Source: an uncultured Alphaproteobacteria bacterium (GTDB lineage: Bacteria; Pseudomonadota; Alphaproteobacteria; RF32; CAG-239). From it: 64,000 nt of DNA. This document shows positions 27,095-35,742 of this stretch, in pieces. Below the pieces are notes generated by a model that saw only the letters and a list, made by a program, of their open reading frames with translations, searched no databases and had not been told where the DNA came from. The position numbers were made by a program, and so were the translations under genes. Positions within the stretch are counted from its first letter, which is position 1. Every line of letters starts with the position of its first letter. The DNA lies in assembly GCA_944393695.1 (NCBI GenBank), contig CALYAY010000003.1, positions 94,406 to 158,405 on the forward strand, in the 5' to 3' direction.

Positions 27095-29523
27095 TATTTT
27101 TTTCCTTTCGCTTTTTTGGCGGCATAGAACTGGCTTTCCGTCTCTTTTGAAACTTCACTACCATGGTGAACAACCATTTGCGGGAACGGAATTTCAATTC
27201 CTTCTTCAATAAAGCGGCGGTTTATTTCAAAACGGACATCACTCGGCGTGACCCAGCCATCCCAGATATTGCTGACATAAAAACGCAATTCAAAATCAAG
27301 ACTGCTGCTGCCAAAATCCTGAAACAACACATAGGGAGCCGGATTTTTCAGAACACGCCGGTGGGAAGCTGCACATTCCAAAAGAATACTCTTTACTTTT
27401 TCTATATCCGAACCATAGGCCACACCGACTTTAACACTGTAACGCGCCCAATTGTTGCCATGGGTCAGATTGACCAGCGAATTAGACAGAAGCGTGGCAT
27501 TGGGAATAATAACACTTGAACGGTTAAAGGTTTCAACCTCGGTGGCACGGATATTGATTTGTTTGATTTTACCTTCTTCACCGTTGATTTTAACCCAGTC
27601 ACCGACTTTTATCGGCCGTTCAAACAATAAGATAATCCCGGATACGAAATTGTTAACAATGTCTTGCAGACCGAGGCCGATACCAACGGACAAAGCACCG
27701 GCAATCAGGGCCAGACTGCTTAAATTTCCGCCCATGACAACCACCGCCAGCAACAGAGCCACCACAAAACTGACAAAGCCGAAACCGGAAGCCAATGAAT
27801 GTTTGATACCGTCATCAATTTCCATCTTGCTCAAAACATTGTCCACGATATGACGGCGCAAGGACTTCATTAAAGCCATGGTGACAAAAAAGGTTACAAT
27901 TCCCATCAGAATTGAAACAACGGAAATTTCGATATCCCCGACCTTAAATCCAAATAAAACTTTTTTGGCACTTTGCAGAAGCAAGTCAGTGGAAACACCC
28001 CAAAGGCTCAACAAAATCAGCAAGGCCATAATGATAAACAAAGGATCAACCACCAAAGTCAGCCAAAAATCTATTTTACTGATGAGGCGGCGGCGCAATT
28101 TGAAAGTGCGGGCCCAGAAACGTAAAAGCAATACCCTGTGCAGGGCTTCGGTGACCGCCTTGCGCAGTATGATAAAGAAACCAATAATCAGACAGGAGGC
28201 AATAAAACGGTCAAAAATAAATGACGACAAACGCTGGTAACCAAATAAGGCCAGAGAAAAGACCCCGATGCAAAACAGCGCAATCAACAAGGTAAATTTT
28301 ATGGCCGGGCTGAGGGTTCCGTCATCTGCCGTTTCTGCCGTATCATCGACCGGAGAAACATCATCCCAGAGCAGGGTTTTGGCAATCAGGATAATGCTCA
28401 GGGCTTTAACAGCGCAGGAAATGGCCAGAATATAATAAACCAGCTCCATGGAATAATTGCCTTTCATGGCAACAAATTCCAGATAAGCGCAAATTCCAAT
28501 CATGGTGATGAAAGAATAAGCGACAAAGGTGAGCTTTTTGGCCTTGGGCGTTGACATCCTGACCAACCGCCATTCTTCATGATACGGGGTCAGGGTGACA
28601 CGGGTGAATGCCCGGCCGATAATGATACCCAGCAAATAGTACAAACCGCCGTTAAAAACTATCCCGAAAAAACCGTAAGTCATAATCTTGGTATTAAAGG
28701 ACCAGACCAGAGCCGCCCCGATCAGACTGGCGGGAATAATACCGTAAGCCAAAGCCACAAAAAACGCGGCAATCACTTTTTTGCTGTAGCGCAAACGGTT
28801 TTCATCGTTATTTTTATAACCGAAGTGACGCATGATAAACAGTCTGAGGTAAAGACTGACGAGCAAGGTTAAGGCAACAACCAGAATAACCGGAATGACA
28901 TTGCTTCTGACCGCATCCTTTGACGATTTGCTTAAGTCCCCGTACCAATCGACCGGAGATTTGGCAATGTCCAGCAGCATGGCCAGAAATAATTTGTTGG
29001 CATTAAAGAAATTCTGAGGATAAATCAACGGGCTTCTTTTTTCCAGCAGTTTATCCAACAGTTCTGTATTGCGGATATTGATAATCAGGGTATCAAGTTC
29101 GTCAATGCGGGCCAGCAGGACATCAGCCTCGGACAAGCGGGCCCTCAGCAAAGAAGCTTCTTTGTTAAACTGGGCGCGTTTCTGGGCAATAACCGGAACT
29201 TCCGTAGTGCCGTCAGAAGGTTCCGGTCCTAATGCTTCTATGCGTTTTTCCACAAACTCAAGATCCTGCTCGACCCGTTTTTTATCATTGTTAATTGAAG
29301 ACAGCGTCGTGCTGAGCGTATTGATATATTCCGAAATAACCGATGAAGATATATTTCCGCTTTTCAGGTCTTTTTCGACCTTCACCAGATTTTTGTTGAC
29401 GGCATTGTAATCCAGCTCAACATTTTCGGACGAAACGGTTTCAGCCTTTGTTTCTGCCGCACGGACATCCGGAGAAGCCGACATGAACGACAGCAGAAAC
29501 AACAACAGGGAAAATATCTTCAT
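27094..29523 (-). CDS. Large MscS-family mechanosensitive channel
   Basis: An MscK/YjeP-type channel of about 809 aa. A signal peptide (1-22) precedes a periplasmic coiled-coil region (about 35-160). A series of some ten membrane helices (about 185-620) follows, and the MscS core comes last: pore helix region GALSVGIGLGLQDIVNNF, then FERPIKVGDWVKINGEEG of the beta domain and the C-terminal cytoplasmic alpha-beta domain. It should release solutes under hypo-osmotic stress. I start at 29523 because AGGAG precedes it by 6 bases and the signal peptide begins there; an ATG 15 codons upstream overlaps the asd end. It lies 19 bases after the Asd homologue. Confidence 0.9.
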   Translation of the reverse strand: MKIFSLLLFLLSFMSASPDVRAAETKAETVSSENVELDYNAVNKNLVKVEKDLKSGNISSSVISEYINTLSTTLSSINNDKKRVEQDLEFVEKRIEALGPEPSDGTTEVPVIAQKRAQFNKEASLLRARLSEADVLLARIDELDTLIINIRNTELLDKLLEKRSPLIYPQNFFNANKLFLAMLLDIAKSPVDWYGDLSKSSKDAVRSNVIPVILVVALTLLVSLYLRLFIMRHFGYKNNDENRLRYSKKVIAAFFVALAYGIIPASLIGAALVWSFNTKIMTYGFFGIVFNGGLYYLLGIIIGRAFTRVTLTPYHEEWRLVRMSTPKAKKLTFVAYSFITMIGICAYLEFVAMKGNYSMELVYYILAISCAVKALSIILIAKTLLWDDVSPVDDTAETADDGTLSPAIKFTLLIALFCIGVFSLALFGYQRLSSFIFDRFIASCLIIGFFIILRKAVTEALHRVLLLRFWARTFKLRRRLISKIDFWLTLVVDPLFIIMALLILLSLWGVSTDLLLQSAKKVLFGFKVGDIEISVVSILMGIVTFFVTMALMKSLRRHIVDNVLSKMEIDDGIKHSLASGFGFVSFVVALLLAVVVMGGNLSSLALIAGALSVGIGLGLQDIVNNFVSGIILLFERPIKVGDWVKINGEEGKIKQINIRATEVETFNRSSVIIPNATLLSNSLVNLTHGNNWARYSVKVGVAYGSDIEKVKSILLECAASHRRVLKNPAPYVLFQDFGSSSLDFELRFYVSNIWDGWVTPSDVRFEINRRFIEEGIEIPFPQMVVHHGSEVSKETESQFYAAKKAKGKK

Positions 29524-29542
29524 CTTTATCTCCTCTCCGGTT

Positions 29543-30559
29543 TTAACGGGATGAAACAGATTTGGCAAACAATTTCATAACCTTAAAAGCATTTTCGGCC
29601 ACGCCGACACGCAGATTATCGGCCACACACCAAAAGCTGAAGCCGCTGTCGACAGAGACATCCTGACGCAGACGACTGACGTAAATGTCGTCTTCACCCT
29701 GGACATCGGCCAAAGAAACATAGCCGCCGTCAACATTTTTATCAAACACAACCACACCTTCGGTTTGTTTCATCAGCTTGCGGACATCATCGACATCCAC
29801 ATCTTCGTCACATTCGACGTTAACATACTGAGCGGCACCGATAAACGCCGGTATGACGGCAAAATTGGCATGGACACGAATATCCCGGGCCAAAATCTTT
29901 TTGGTTTCGGCATTAACGGCCCATTCAAAAGAAGTTTCATCACCGATAAATTCGCCCACCTGGGGAATCAGGTTAAAAGCAATCTGTTTGTGAAAGACCT
30001 TCTGATTATCTACCAAGCTCTCGTTCATGAAAATCTTGCGGGTCTGGTCAAAAAGTTCATCCATGGCTTCGCGGCCGTAAACGGATGTCGAGGCATAGCA
30101 GTTTACCAGCAGGCGGCGGATATGATATTTGTCATCAACGGCTTTAAGCGGAACAAGCATCTGGGTAACCGCGGCAGAAGGAATCGAAACCATTCCCCGG
30201 GACGCCTGTTCAAGCCGTTCGTCATTAACGCCGGCAATTATCATCGGCACATCGCTTTCGCCGATAAAAGCGCCGGAAGTATCAATCACTTTGCATCCCG
30301 AGGTCAAAGCTTTTCCGGCATAGCGTTTGGAAATTTCCGGGGTAACGGCAAAAACAGCTAGGTCAATGCCCGAAAAATCAAACCCTTCTAAATTAGAAAC
30401 ATCGAGTTCGTCATCCTCTCCGTAAGAAACCTGGGTTCCCAAAGGGGAATTGACATCTACGGCACATACGTCCACGGCTTTTATTCCGTCTTCACTCAAA
30501 AAGCTTAAAATTTCGCGGCCGATACTTTCATGAACGCCGACAACTGCGATTTTAGACAT
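29543..30559 (-). CDS. Aspartate-semialdehyde dehydrogenase homologue lacking catalytic cysteine
   Basis: Aligns throughout with Asd (338 aa), which makes aspartate semialdehyde for lysine, threonine, methionine and DAP. The catalytic NPNCSTIQ is here IPSAAVTQ (residues 126-133), so the nucleophilic Cys is Ala129. The YQAVSGAG loop is YASTSVYG, the RVPV-GHSE region is FAVIPAFIGAA, and the glycine motif near residue 8 has lost its middle Gly. By known Asd chemistry it cannot be an active dehydrogenase of the usual kind. E. coli Usg is a comparable Cys-less homologue. It follows rplS as asd does in many alphaproteobacteria, so it may be the ancestral copy gone inactive. A terminator separates it from rplS. 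Confidence 0.85.
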   Translation of the reverse strand: MSKIAVVGVHESIGREILSFLSEDGIKAVDVCAVDVNSPLGTQVSYGEDDELDVSNLEGFDFSGIDLAVFAVTPEISKRYAGKALTSGCKVIDTSGAFIGESDVPMIIAGVNDERLEQASRGMVSIPSAAVTQMLVPLKAVDDKYHIRRLLVNCYASTSVYGREAMDELFDQTRKIFMNESLVDNQKVFHKQIAFNLIPQVGEFIGDETSFEWAVNAETKKILARDIRVHANFAVIPAFIGAAQYVNVECDEDVDVDDVRKLMKQTEGVVVFDKNVDGGYVSLADVQGEDDIYVSRLRQDVSVDSGFSFWCVADNLRVGVAENAFKVMKLFAKSVSSR

Positions 30560-30649
30560 TATTAATCCTTTCCTTTTTTATTTGTTTAACTATATAGCAC
30601 AATTGTTTTTAAATTAATAATTTTTTCTGAAAAAAACACCGCTTTTTTT

Positions 30650-30693
30650 TAATAAAAAAACAAAACACCGGGCATTGAACATGTCCGGTGTTT
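30650..30693 (-). terminator. Terminator after rplS
   Basis: A 9-bp stem (30663-30671 with 30685-30693) followed on the minus strand by a long T-rich stretch (complement of 30650-30662), 20 bases past the rplS stop. Confidence 0.85.
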
Positions 30694-30712
30694 GTTTGAT
30701 ACAGATAAAAGA

Positions 30713-31111
30713 TTATTCTGCCGATTTGGCTTCATCCCTGGCTTTGGCAGCAGCGGACAAATCGTCGGCAATACGGGCCGAACGACCGCGCAACGCACGC
30801 AGGAAATACAACTTCGCACGACGTACCTTACCAATGCGGGCAACCTCAATTTTGGCAACATTGGGAGAATACAGCGGGAATACACGTTCAACACCTTCAC
30901 CGAAAGAAATTTTTCTGACCGTGAAAGAAGAATTCAGTCCGTCATTTTTGCGGGCAATGCAAACGCCTTCATAAACCTGAATACGTTCTCTGTCGCCTTC
31001 TTTAACCTTGGTATGAACTTTCAGCGTATCACCCGGTTTAAAGTTGGGGATGTTTTTGCCCTCGGTGAGCTTGGAAATCTGCTCTTTTTCAATATTTTCA
31101 ATAATGTTCAT
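30713..31111 (-). CDS. rplS: 50S ribosomal protein L19
   Basis: L19 sits at the interface of the two ribosomal subunits. The conserved core is complete: [13 protein letters not shown] near 24-36, [18 protein letters not shown] near 39-57, [21 protein letters not shown] near 62-83 and [18 protein letters not shown] near 97-114. The acidic/Ala-rich tail of about 18 residues is an extension seen in alphaproteobacteria. It is the last gene of the ffh-rpsP-rimM-trmD-rplS operon, 38 bases after trmD, and is followed by a terminator. Confidence 0.98.
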   Translation of the reverse strand: MNIIENIEKEQISKLTEGKNIPNFKPGDTLKVHTKVKEGDRERIQVYEGVCIARKNDGLNSSFTVRKISFGEGVERVFPLYSPNVAKIEVARIGKVRRAKLYFLRALRGRSARIADDLSAAAKARDEAKSAE

Positions 31112-31149
31112 CAGTTTTACCCTTTTTAATTTTGTTTTATTTTATATAC

Positions 31150-31839
31150 CTAAACCTTTTTAGAATCAAGATATTTTTGATACAGATCAGGTCTTCTCTC
31201 TCTGGTTATTTCAATGGCTTTTTCCAAACGCCAGTTGTCTACGTTCCGGTGATGGCCGCTGGTGAGAACATCCGGAACTTTCCGCCCTTTCCATTCCACC
31301 GGCCTTGTGTATTGCGGATATTCCAGCAGATTGTTTTCAAAACTTTCCGTGTCAAGGGATTCCTTATTGCCGAGAACCCCGGGAAGCAAACGCACCGCCG
31401 CATCCAACATAATCATCGCTGCCTGTTCGCCGCCGGTTAAAATATAATCTCCGATGCTTATCTCTTCGATTTCAAATTCTTCCAGCACCCGCTCGTCAAT
31501 ACCTTCAAAACGCACACAGACGACATTGAGGTTTGTCTCCCGGCTTAATCCGCGAACCAATTCCTGAGTGAGAGGTTTTCCTCTCGGGCTCATGCAGATT
31601 ATGCGCCCGTCCAGACGGCCGGCATTAAGCGCCGCGCCCAGCACATCAGGCCTCATAATCATTCCGGCTCCGCCGCCACAGGGCGTGTCGTCAACTGAAC
31701 CATGACGGTCAAAAGCATAGTCGCGGATATTAACGGTTTCCAGCGACCATAAGCCTTCCTGCAACGCTTTTCCGGTTAAGGAAAATCCCAAAAATCCCGG
31801 AAACATATCGGGAAATACGGTAAAAACCTTAACCTTCAT
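31150..31839 (-). CDS. trmD: tRNA (guanine37-N1)-methyltransferase
   Basis: Methylates G37 next to the anticodon of tRNAs reading CNN codons and so prevents frameshifting. It has the SPOUT/trefoil knot fold: VKVFTVFPDMFPG at the start, DDTPCGGGAGM near 50-60, MSPRGKPLTQ near 85-94, SIGDYILTGGE near 133-143 and SGHHRNVDNWR near 205. I start at 31839 (MKVKVFTVFPD), which fits the family and gives 229 aa; the open frame extends 9 codons further. The gene overlaps the rimM end by 11 bases, so the two are translationally coupled. Confidence 0.96.
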   Translation of the reverse strand: MKVKVFTVFPDMFPGFLGFSLTGKALQEGLWSLETVNIRDYAFDRHGSVDDTPCGGGAGMIMRPDVLGAALNAGRLDGRIICMSPRGKPLTQELVRGLSRETNLNVVCVRFEGIDERVLEEFEIEEISIGDYILTGGEQAAMIMLDAAVRLLPGVLGNKESLDTESFENNLLEYPQYTRPVEWKGRKVPDVLTSGHHRNVDNWRLEKAIEITRERRPDLYQKYLDSKKV

Positions 31840-32377
31840 CGGAACCTGTCTCCCCGTCTTCGGCAAAATTCAGCAGAACGGATTCAACAATAATAAAGTT
31901 TTCTTTGACATTCACCTCGGGAACATACTGTCTGGTAAAAGGTATCATTTCCAGACGGCCGGTCGATTTTTCTCTGATTTCCAGAATATCTCCGGCTCCG
32001 AAATTGAAAACGCCGCTTACGGTTCCGGCTTCGCTCCGGTCGGCTGCCAGCAGGACTTTCATACCGACCAAATCCTCAAGATAAAACTCATCATCCGTCA
32101 GATCCGGCAGGACGGAACGGGAAACATAAAATTCCGTTCCTTTCAGCCCCTCGGCAGCGGTGCGATCATCAATACCTTTGATTTTTACCCGCAGCAGCTC
32201 CTTGGAATGTCCGGTTACCTTAATTTCAAAACGATGAAGTCCGGATTTGTCTTCAACCGGTCCATAGCGGTCAATATCCGTATCAACGGCGGTAAAGCTT
32301 TTGACCTTAACCTCGCCTTTGATGCCGTGAACACCGACCACAGCCCCCAGACAAACCCTTTTCTCCGCCTTTGTCAT
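31829..32377 (-). CDS. rimM: 16S rRNA processing protein RimM
   Basis: RimM binds ribosomal protein S19 and helps mature the 30S head. The N-terminal RimM domain has LGAVVGVHGIKGEVKVKSF near residues 10-28 and RVKIKGIDDRTAAEGLKGTE near 63-82. The PRC-barrel C-terminal domain has EFYLEDLVGMKV near 96-107 and IPFTRQYVPEVN near 145-156. The acidic tail contains the trmD start. Length (182 aa) is normal. It is 43 bases after rpsP. Confidence 0.95.
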   Translation of the reverse strand: MTKAEKRVCLGAVVGVHGIKGEVKVKSFTAVDTDIDRYGPVEDKSGLHRFEIKVTGHSKELLRVKIKGIDDRTAAEGLKGTEFYVSRSVLPDLTDDEFYLEDLVGMKVLLAADRSEAGTVSGVFNFGAGDILEIREKSTGRLEMIPFTRQYVPEVNVKENFIIVESVLLNFAEDGETGSDEG

Positions 32378-32420
32378 TAAAGTATTCCGTTTTTAAGCCA
32401 CTAAAAATAACCAATTTAAC

Positions 32421-32840
32421 TTATTCGGCTGAAGAAGCTTCCGAATTTTCTTCAGCGGCATTTGCAGCTTCGGCAGCAGCTTTGGCAGCCTCGGCAGCGG
32501 CAGCAGCCTTTTCTTCTTTTTCCTTAATTCTTTCCAGAGCTTTGGCTTTGGGTGCAGACTTCTTCGGCTGTTCACGAAGAGCCGGTGCAGCACACAGACC
32601 CAGGTTGGAAAACAGCTTCTGCAGTCTTTCGGTCGGCTGAGCGCCCTTGGAAATCCAAGATTTCACCTTTTCGACATCGACAACCAGTCTTTCCGCATGA
32701 TCTTTGGGTAGCAGGGGATTGTAAGTGCCGAGTTTTTCAATGAATCTGCCATCACGAGGGGCTCTTTGATCTGCCGCAACAATACGATAGAACGGACGTT
32801 TCTTTGAACCGCCGCGAGATAATCTGATACGAACTGCCAT
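32421..32840 (-). CDS. rpsP: 30S ribosomal protein S16 with extended tail
   Basis: S16 binds 16S rRNA in the 30S body. The core is complete: [20 protein letters not shown] at the start, [14 protein letters not shown] near 28-41 and [16 protein letters not shown] near 61-76. After residue 90 the protein carries a tail of about 50 residues made almost only of Ala, Glu and Lys, predicted to be one charged helix. This is longer than the usual 80-90 aa S16, though extended forms occur in alphaproteobacteria. It follows ffh by 48 bases, in the conserved operon order. Confidence 0.97.
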   Translation of the reverse strand: MAVRIRLSRGGSKKRPFYRIVAADQRAPRDGRFIEKLGTYNPLLPKDHAERLVVDVEKVKSWISKGAQPTERLQKLFSNLGLCAAPALREQPKKSAPKAKALERIKEKEEKAAAAAEAAKAAAEAANAAEENSEASSAE

Positions 32841-32888
32841 TTTTTATTCCTTTCCAAATTAATTAAATTCCGGACTTCCGCCTTATGG

Positions 32889-34271
32889 CTAAAACGGAAA
32901 GCCTTTTCCCATTCCGCCCGGCAACGCGCCGAACGGATTTTTTTTCATCATCTGAGCAGCCAGGCCTTTCATCATGCCGGGCCTGCCCATCTTTTTCATC
33001 ATGGAGGACATCTGCTCATAAGATTTGAGCAGCTTGTTGACCTCATGAACTTCCACACCGGCTCCCGCCGCAATTCTTTTTTTGCGGGAAGCTTTGATAA
33101 TGTCGGGATTGCGCCTTTCTTCCGGGGTCATGGAAAGAATAATCGCCTCCTGACGTTTAACCAAATTGTCACCGACACCGGCCTGTTCAATCTGGTTTTT
33201 AAATTTTGCAAGACCGGGAAGCATTCCGATAATGCCGCTGAGGCTGCCCAGTTTCTGCACCTGACGCAGCTGGGCAAGCATATCCTCAAGATCAAACTTG
33301 CCTTTCAGCATTTTCCGGGTCATCTGTTCGGCTTCCTGCCGGTCAATTTTTTCCATGGTTTTCTCAACCAGGGAAACGACATCCCCCTGCCCTAATATCC
33401 GTCCGGCAAGGCGGTCGGGATGAAACTCTTCAAACTCGTCGATTTTTTCTCCGGTACCCAAAAATTTAATCGGCGCTCCGGAGACAATCTGCATGGACAA
33501 AGCCGCACCGGCACGGGAAGAACCGTCAACCCGGGTCAGGATGATGCCGGTCAGCCCGACTTTTTCGTTAAATTCACGGGCGACATTGCAGGCTTCCTGA
33601 CCGATCATCGAATCGGCAACAAGCAAAACTTCCGTCGGTTCGGCGATTTTTTTGACGGCCACGACCTCATTCATCAAGGCTTCATCAATATGCTGGCGGC
33701 CGGCCGTATCCAGAATGATAACGTCATAACCGCCGTTTTTTCCGGTTTTCAGGGCACGACGGGTGATTTCTTCGGGCTTTTCACCTTTGACAACAGGCAG
33801 CGCAGCCACGCCGATTTGAGCGGCCAGCTGAGCCAGTTGCTCCTGAGCCGCCGGACGATAAACATCCAGAGAGGCCAGCAGCACTTTCTTCTTGCCTTTC
33901 AGACGGGCGGCAATCTTGGCCGAGGTGGTGGTTTTGCCCGAGCCCTGAAGCCCGACCATTAACAAACACACCGGGGGAACCGCCTGAAAATTAAGTCCGC
34001 TTTCATCCGAGCCGAGGATTTTGACCAATTCGTCATGAACAATCTTGACCACCATCTGTCCGGGCTGAACAGAACGCACCACTTTTTCACCAAGCGCCTG
34101 TTCTTTGACTGCGGCAATAAACTGCCTGACAACCGGCAAAGAAACATCAGCCTCCAGCAAAGCTATGCGGATTTCACGCATGGCTTCGTCAATATCTTTT
34201 TCGCTCAACACGCCGCGCGACGTGATTTTTGAAAAAGCAGCACTCAGTTTGTTTGTCAATGTATCAAACAT
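32889..34271 (-). CDS. ffh: Signal recognition particle protein Ffh
   Basis: The GTPase of the signal recognition particle, which with SRP RNA and FtsY brings nascent membrane proteins to the SecYEG translocon. The N domain covers about 1-85. The G domain has GLQGSGKTTTSAKI near 106-119, DTAGRQHID near 190 and TRVDG near 248-252. The C-terminal M domain (about 330-460) is Met-rich, ending in repeated MMKK/GGM motifs. Length (460 aa) is normal. It heads the ribosomal operon; the 286-bp gap before macA holds its promoter. No SRP RNA gene is seen there. Confidence 0.97.
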   Translation of the reverse strand: MFDTLTNKLSAAFSKITSRGVLSEKDIDEAMREIRIALLEADVSLPVVRQFIAAVKEQALGEKVVRSVQPGQMVVKIVHDELVKILGSDESGLNFQAVPPVCLLMVGLQGSGKTTTSAKIAARLKGKKKVLLASLDVYRPAAQEQLAQLAAQIGVAALPVVKGEKPEEITRRALKTGKNGGYDVIILDTAGRQHIDEALMNEVVAVKKIAEPTEVLLVADSMIGQEACNVAREFNEKVGLTGIILTRVDGSSRAGAALSMQIVSGAPIKFLGTGEKIDEFEEFHPDRLAGRILGQGDVVSLVEKTMEKIDRQEAEQMTRKMLKGKFDLEDMLAQLRQVQKLGSLSGIIGMLPGLAKFKNQIEQAGVGDNLVKRQEAIILSMTPEERRNPDIIKASRKKRIAAGAGVEVHEVNKLLKSYEQMSSMMKKMGRPGMMKGLAAQMMKKNPFGALPGGMGKGFPF

Positions 34272-34557
34272 TTACCTTACCTATAAACTATTGCACGACA
34301 GTGGGCGAAAACTCGCTGACTGCCGGCACCCCGCAGAAGTGTTATATACTTTCAGTATCGGGAAAAATCCTTTTATGTTGAGTGTTTTATAAAAGCAAAA
34401 AGGAAAAGAGTCAATATATTTTTGCCGATTTTTTCCGAAAAAGCAGGCTATGGATATATTTTTTTTATCTTTGTTTTTAAACGTTTGGAAAATGTTAAGA
34501 ATCATCTGGCAAAAATACATTAACGAAATTTACGGAAATATCAGGTGAAAAAAGATT

Positions 34558-35742
34558 ATGAGCTCTGTAAAAAAATATAGAAAGCCGGGTATTATATTGT
34601 TCCTGCTTCTGGCGGGAGGATGGTTTGTGTCTCATTATTCGGGAAGCAAAGACGAAAATATTTATATTACCGAAAAAGTTAAAAGACAGGACATAAAAAA
34701 AGTGGTTAACGCTGCCGGCGAAGTGAAAGCCAGAGAACTGGTTACCGTCGGTGCCCAGGCTTCGGGAAAAATAGAAAAACTTTATGTGACCGTCGGTCAG
34801 GAAGTCAAACAAGGCGATATGATTGCCCAGATTGATTCAACCACCCAGCAAAACGAGGTAGATATAAACAAAGCCCGGCTGAAGAGTTATGAAGCGCAGC
34901 TGGAAGCAGCCCAAACCTCGTTAAAAATTGCCGAAAAACAATACAAACGGACGCAGGTTTTGCATAAAAAGAATGCGGCTTCTACCGAAGATCTGGAAAA
35001 TGCCGAAGATACTTATCATATGGCCAAGTCCAAAGTAACGGAAATCGAGGCTTCGCTCAAAGAAACGCAAATATCGCTGAGCACGGCCGAGACCAATCTC
35101 GGATATACCAAGATTACGGCGCCGCTGGACGGAACAATCGTTTCGGTTCCCGTAAAACAGGGGCAAACGGTCAACGCGGCCATGAATACGCCGACTATCG
35201 TGCAAATTGCCGATTTGAGCAAAATGGAAATTCTGATAGAAATTTCCGAAGGTGATATCGGCAACATCAAACCCGGCGCAAAAGTCACTTATTCCATTCT
35301 GGCGGATTTGAATAACAGCTATGAGACAACACTGCAGTCGATTGATCCCGGTTTGACTCTGCTGACGGACGGAGAATATACCGAAGTTGTCGAAGAATCC
35401 GAAGCCATTTATTATTACGGCAGACTGGTTGTTCCCAATGAGGACGGGAAACTCCGAATCGGAATGACGACACAAAATATGATTTATGTTGCCAATGCCG
35501 ATAATGTGCTTTCCATTCCCTCGATTGCCATTAAAAAGGATGCGGCAGGCAACCAGTATGTTAATATTCTGACAATTAACGGCCCGGCCAGAAAAGACAT
35601 AACCACCGGAGTTTCCGACGGCTTGAACGTGGAAGTGAAAAGCGGTCTGGAGGAAGGAGACGACGTTATTATGACCAATATGACTTCTTCCGAGGCTTTG
35701 GACAAGCTCTCCAATGTCCGGGGGCGGCGCAGAGGTTTCTGA
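34558..35742 (+). CDS. macA: MacA-like periplasmic adaptor of a tripartite efflux pump
   Basis: A membrane-fusion protein anchored by one N-terminal helix (about 10-27), linking an inner-membrane ABC transporter to an outer-membrane channel. It shows the barrel-sandwich start (VTVGAQASGKIEKLYVTVGQEVKQGD near 61-86), a periplasmic coiled-coil hairpin (about 100-185, with LHKKNAASTEDLENAE), the second half-lipoyl (GYTKITAPLDGTIVSV near 180-195), then beta-barrel and membrane-proximal domains. The glycine-rich, arginine-ended tail (RGRRRGF) is unusual. Its TGA overlaps the macB ATG (TGATG). A promoter must lie in the 286 bases upstream; none is convincing. Confidence 0.92.
   Translation: MSSVKKYRKPGIILFLLLAGGWFVSHYSGSKDENIYITEKVKRQDIKKVVNAAGEVKARELVTVGAQASGKIEKLYVTVGQEVKQGDMIAQIDSTTQQNEVDINKARLKSYEAQLEAAQTSLKIAEKQYKRTQVLHKKNAASTEDLENAEDTYHMAKSKVTEIEASLKETQISLSTAETNLGYTKITAPLDGTIVSVPVKQGQTVNAAMNTPTIVQIADLSKMEILIEISEGDIGNIKPGAKVTYSILADLNNSYETTLQSIDPGLTLLTDGEYTEVVEESEAIYYYGRLVVPNEDGKLRIGMTTQNMIYVANADNVLSIPSIAIKKDAAGNQYVNILTINGPARKDITTGVSDGLNVEVKSGLEEGDDVIMTNMTSSEALDKLSNVRGRRRGF

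Noticed and set aside
34272..34557. SRP RNA gene upstream of ffh
   Set aside because: I looked for the conserved GGAA-tetraloop and symmetric-loop sequence and did not find it.
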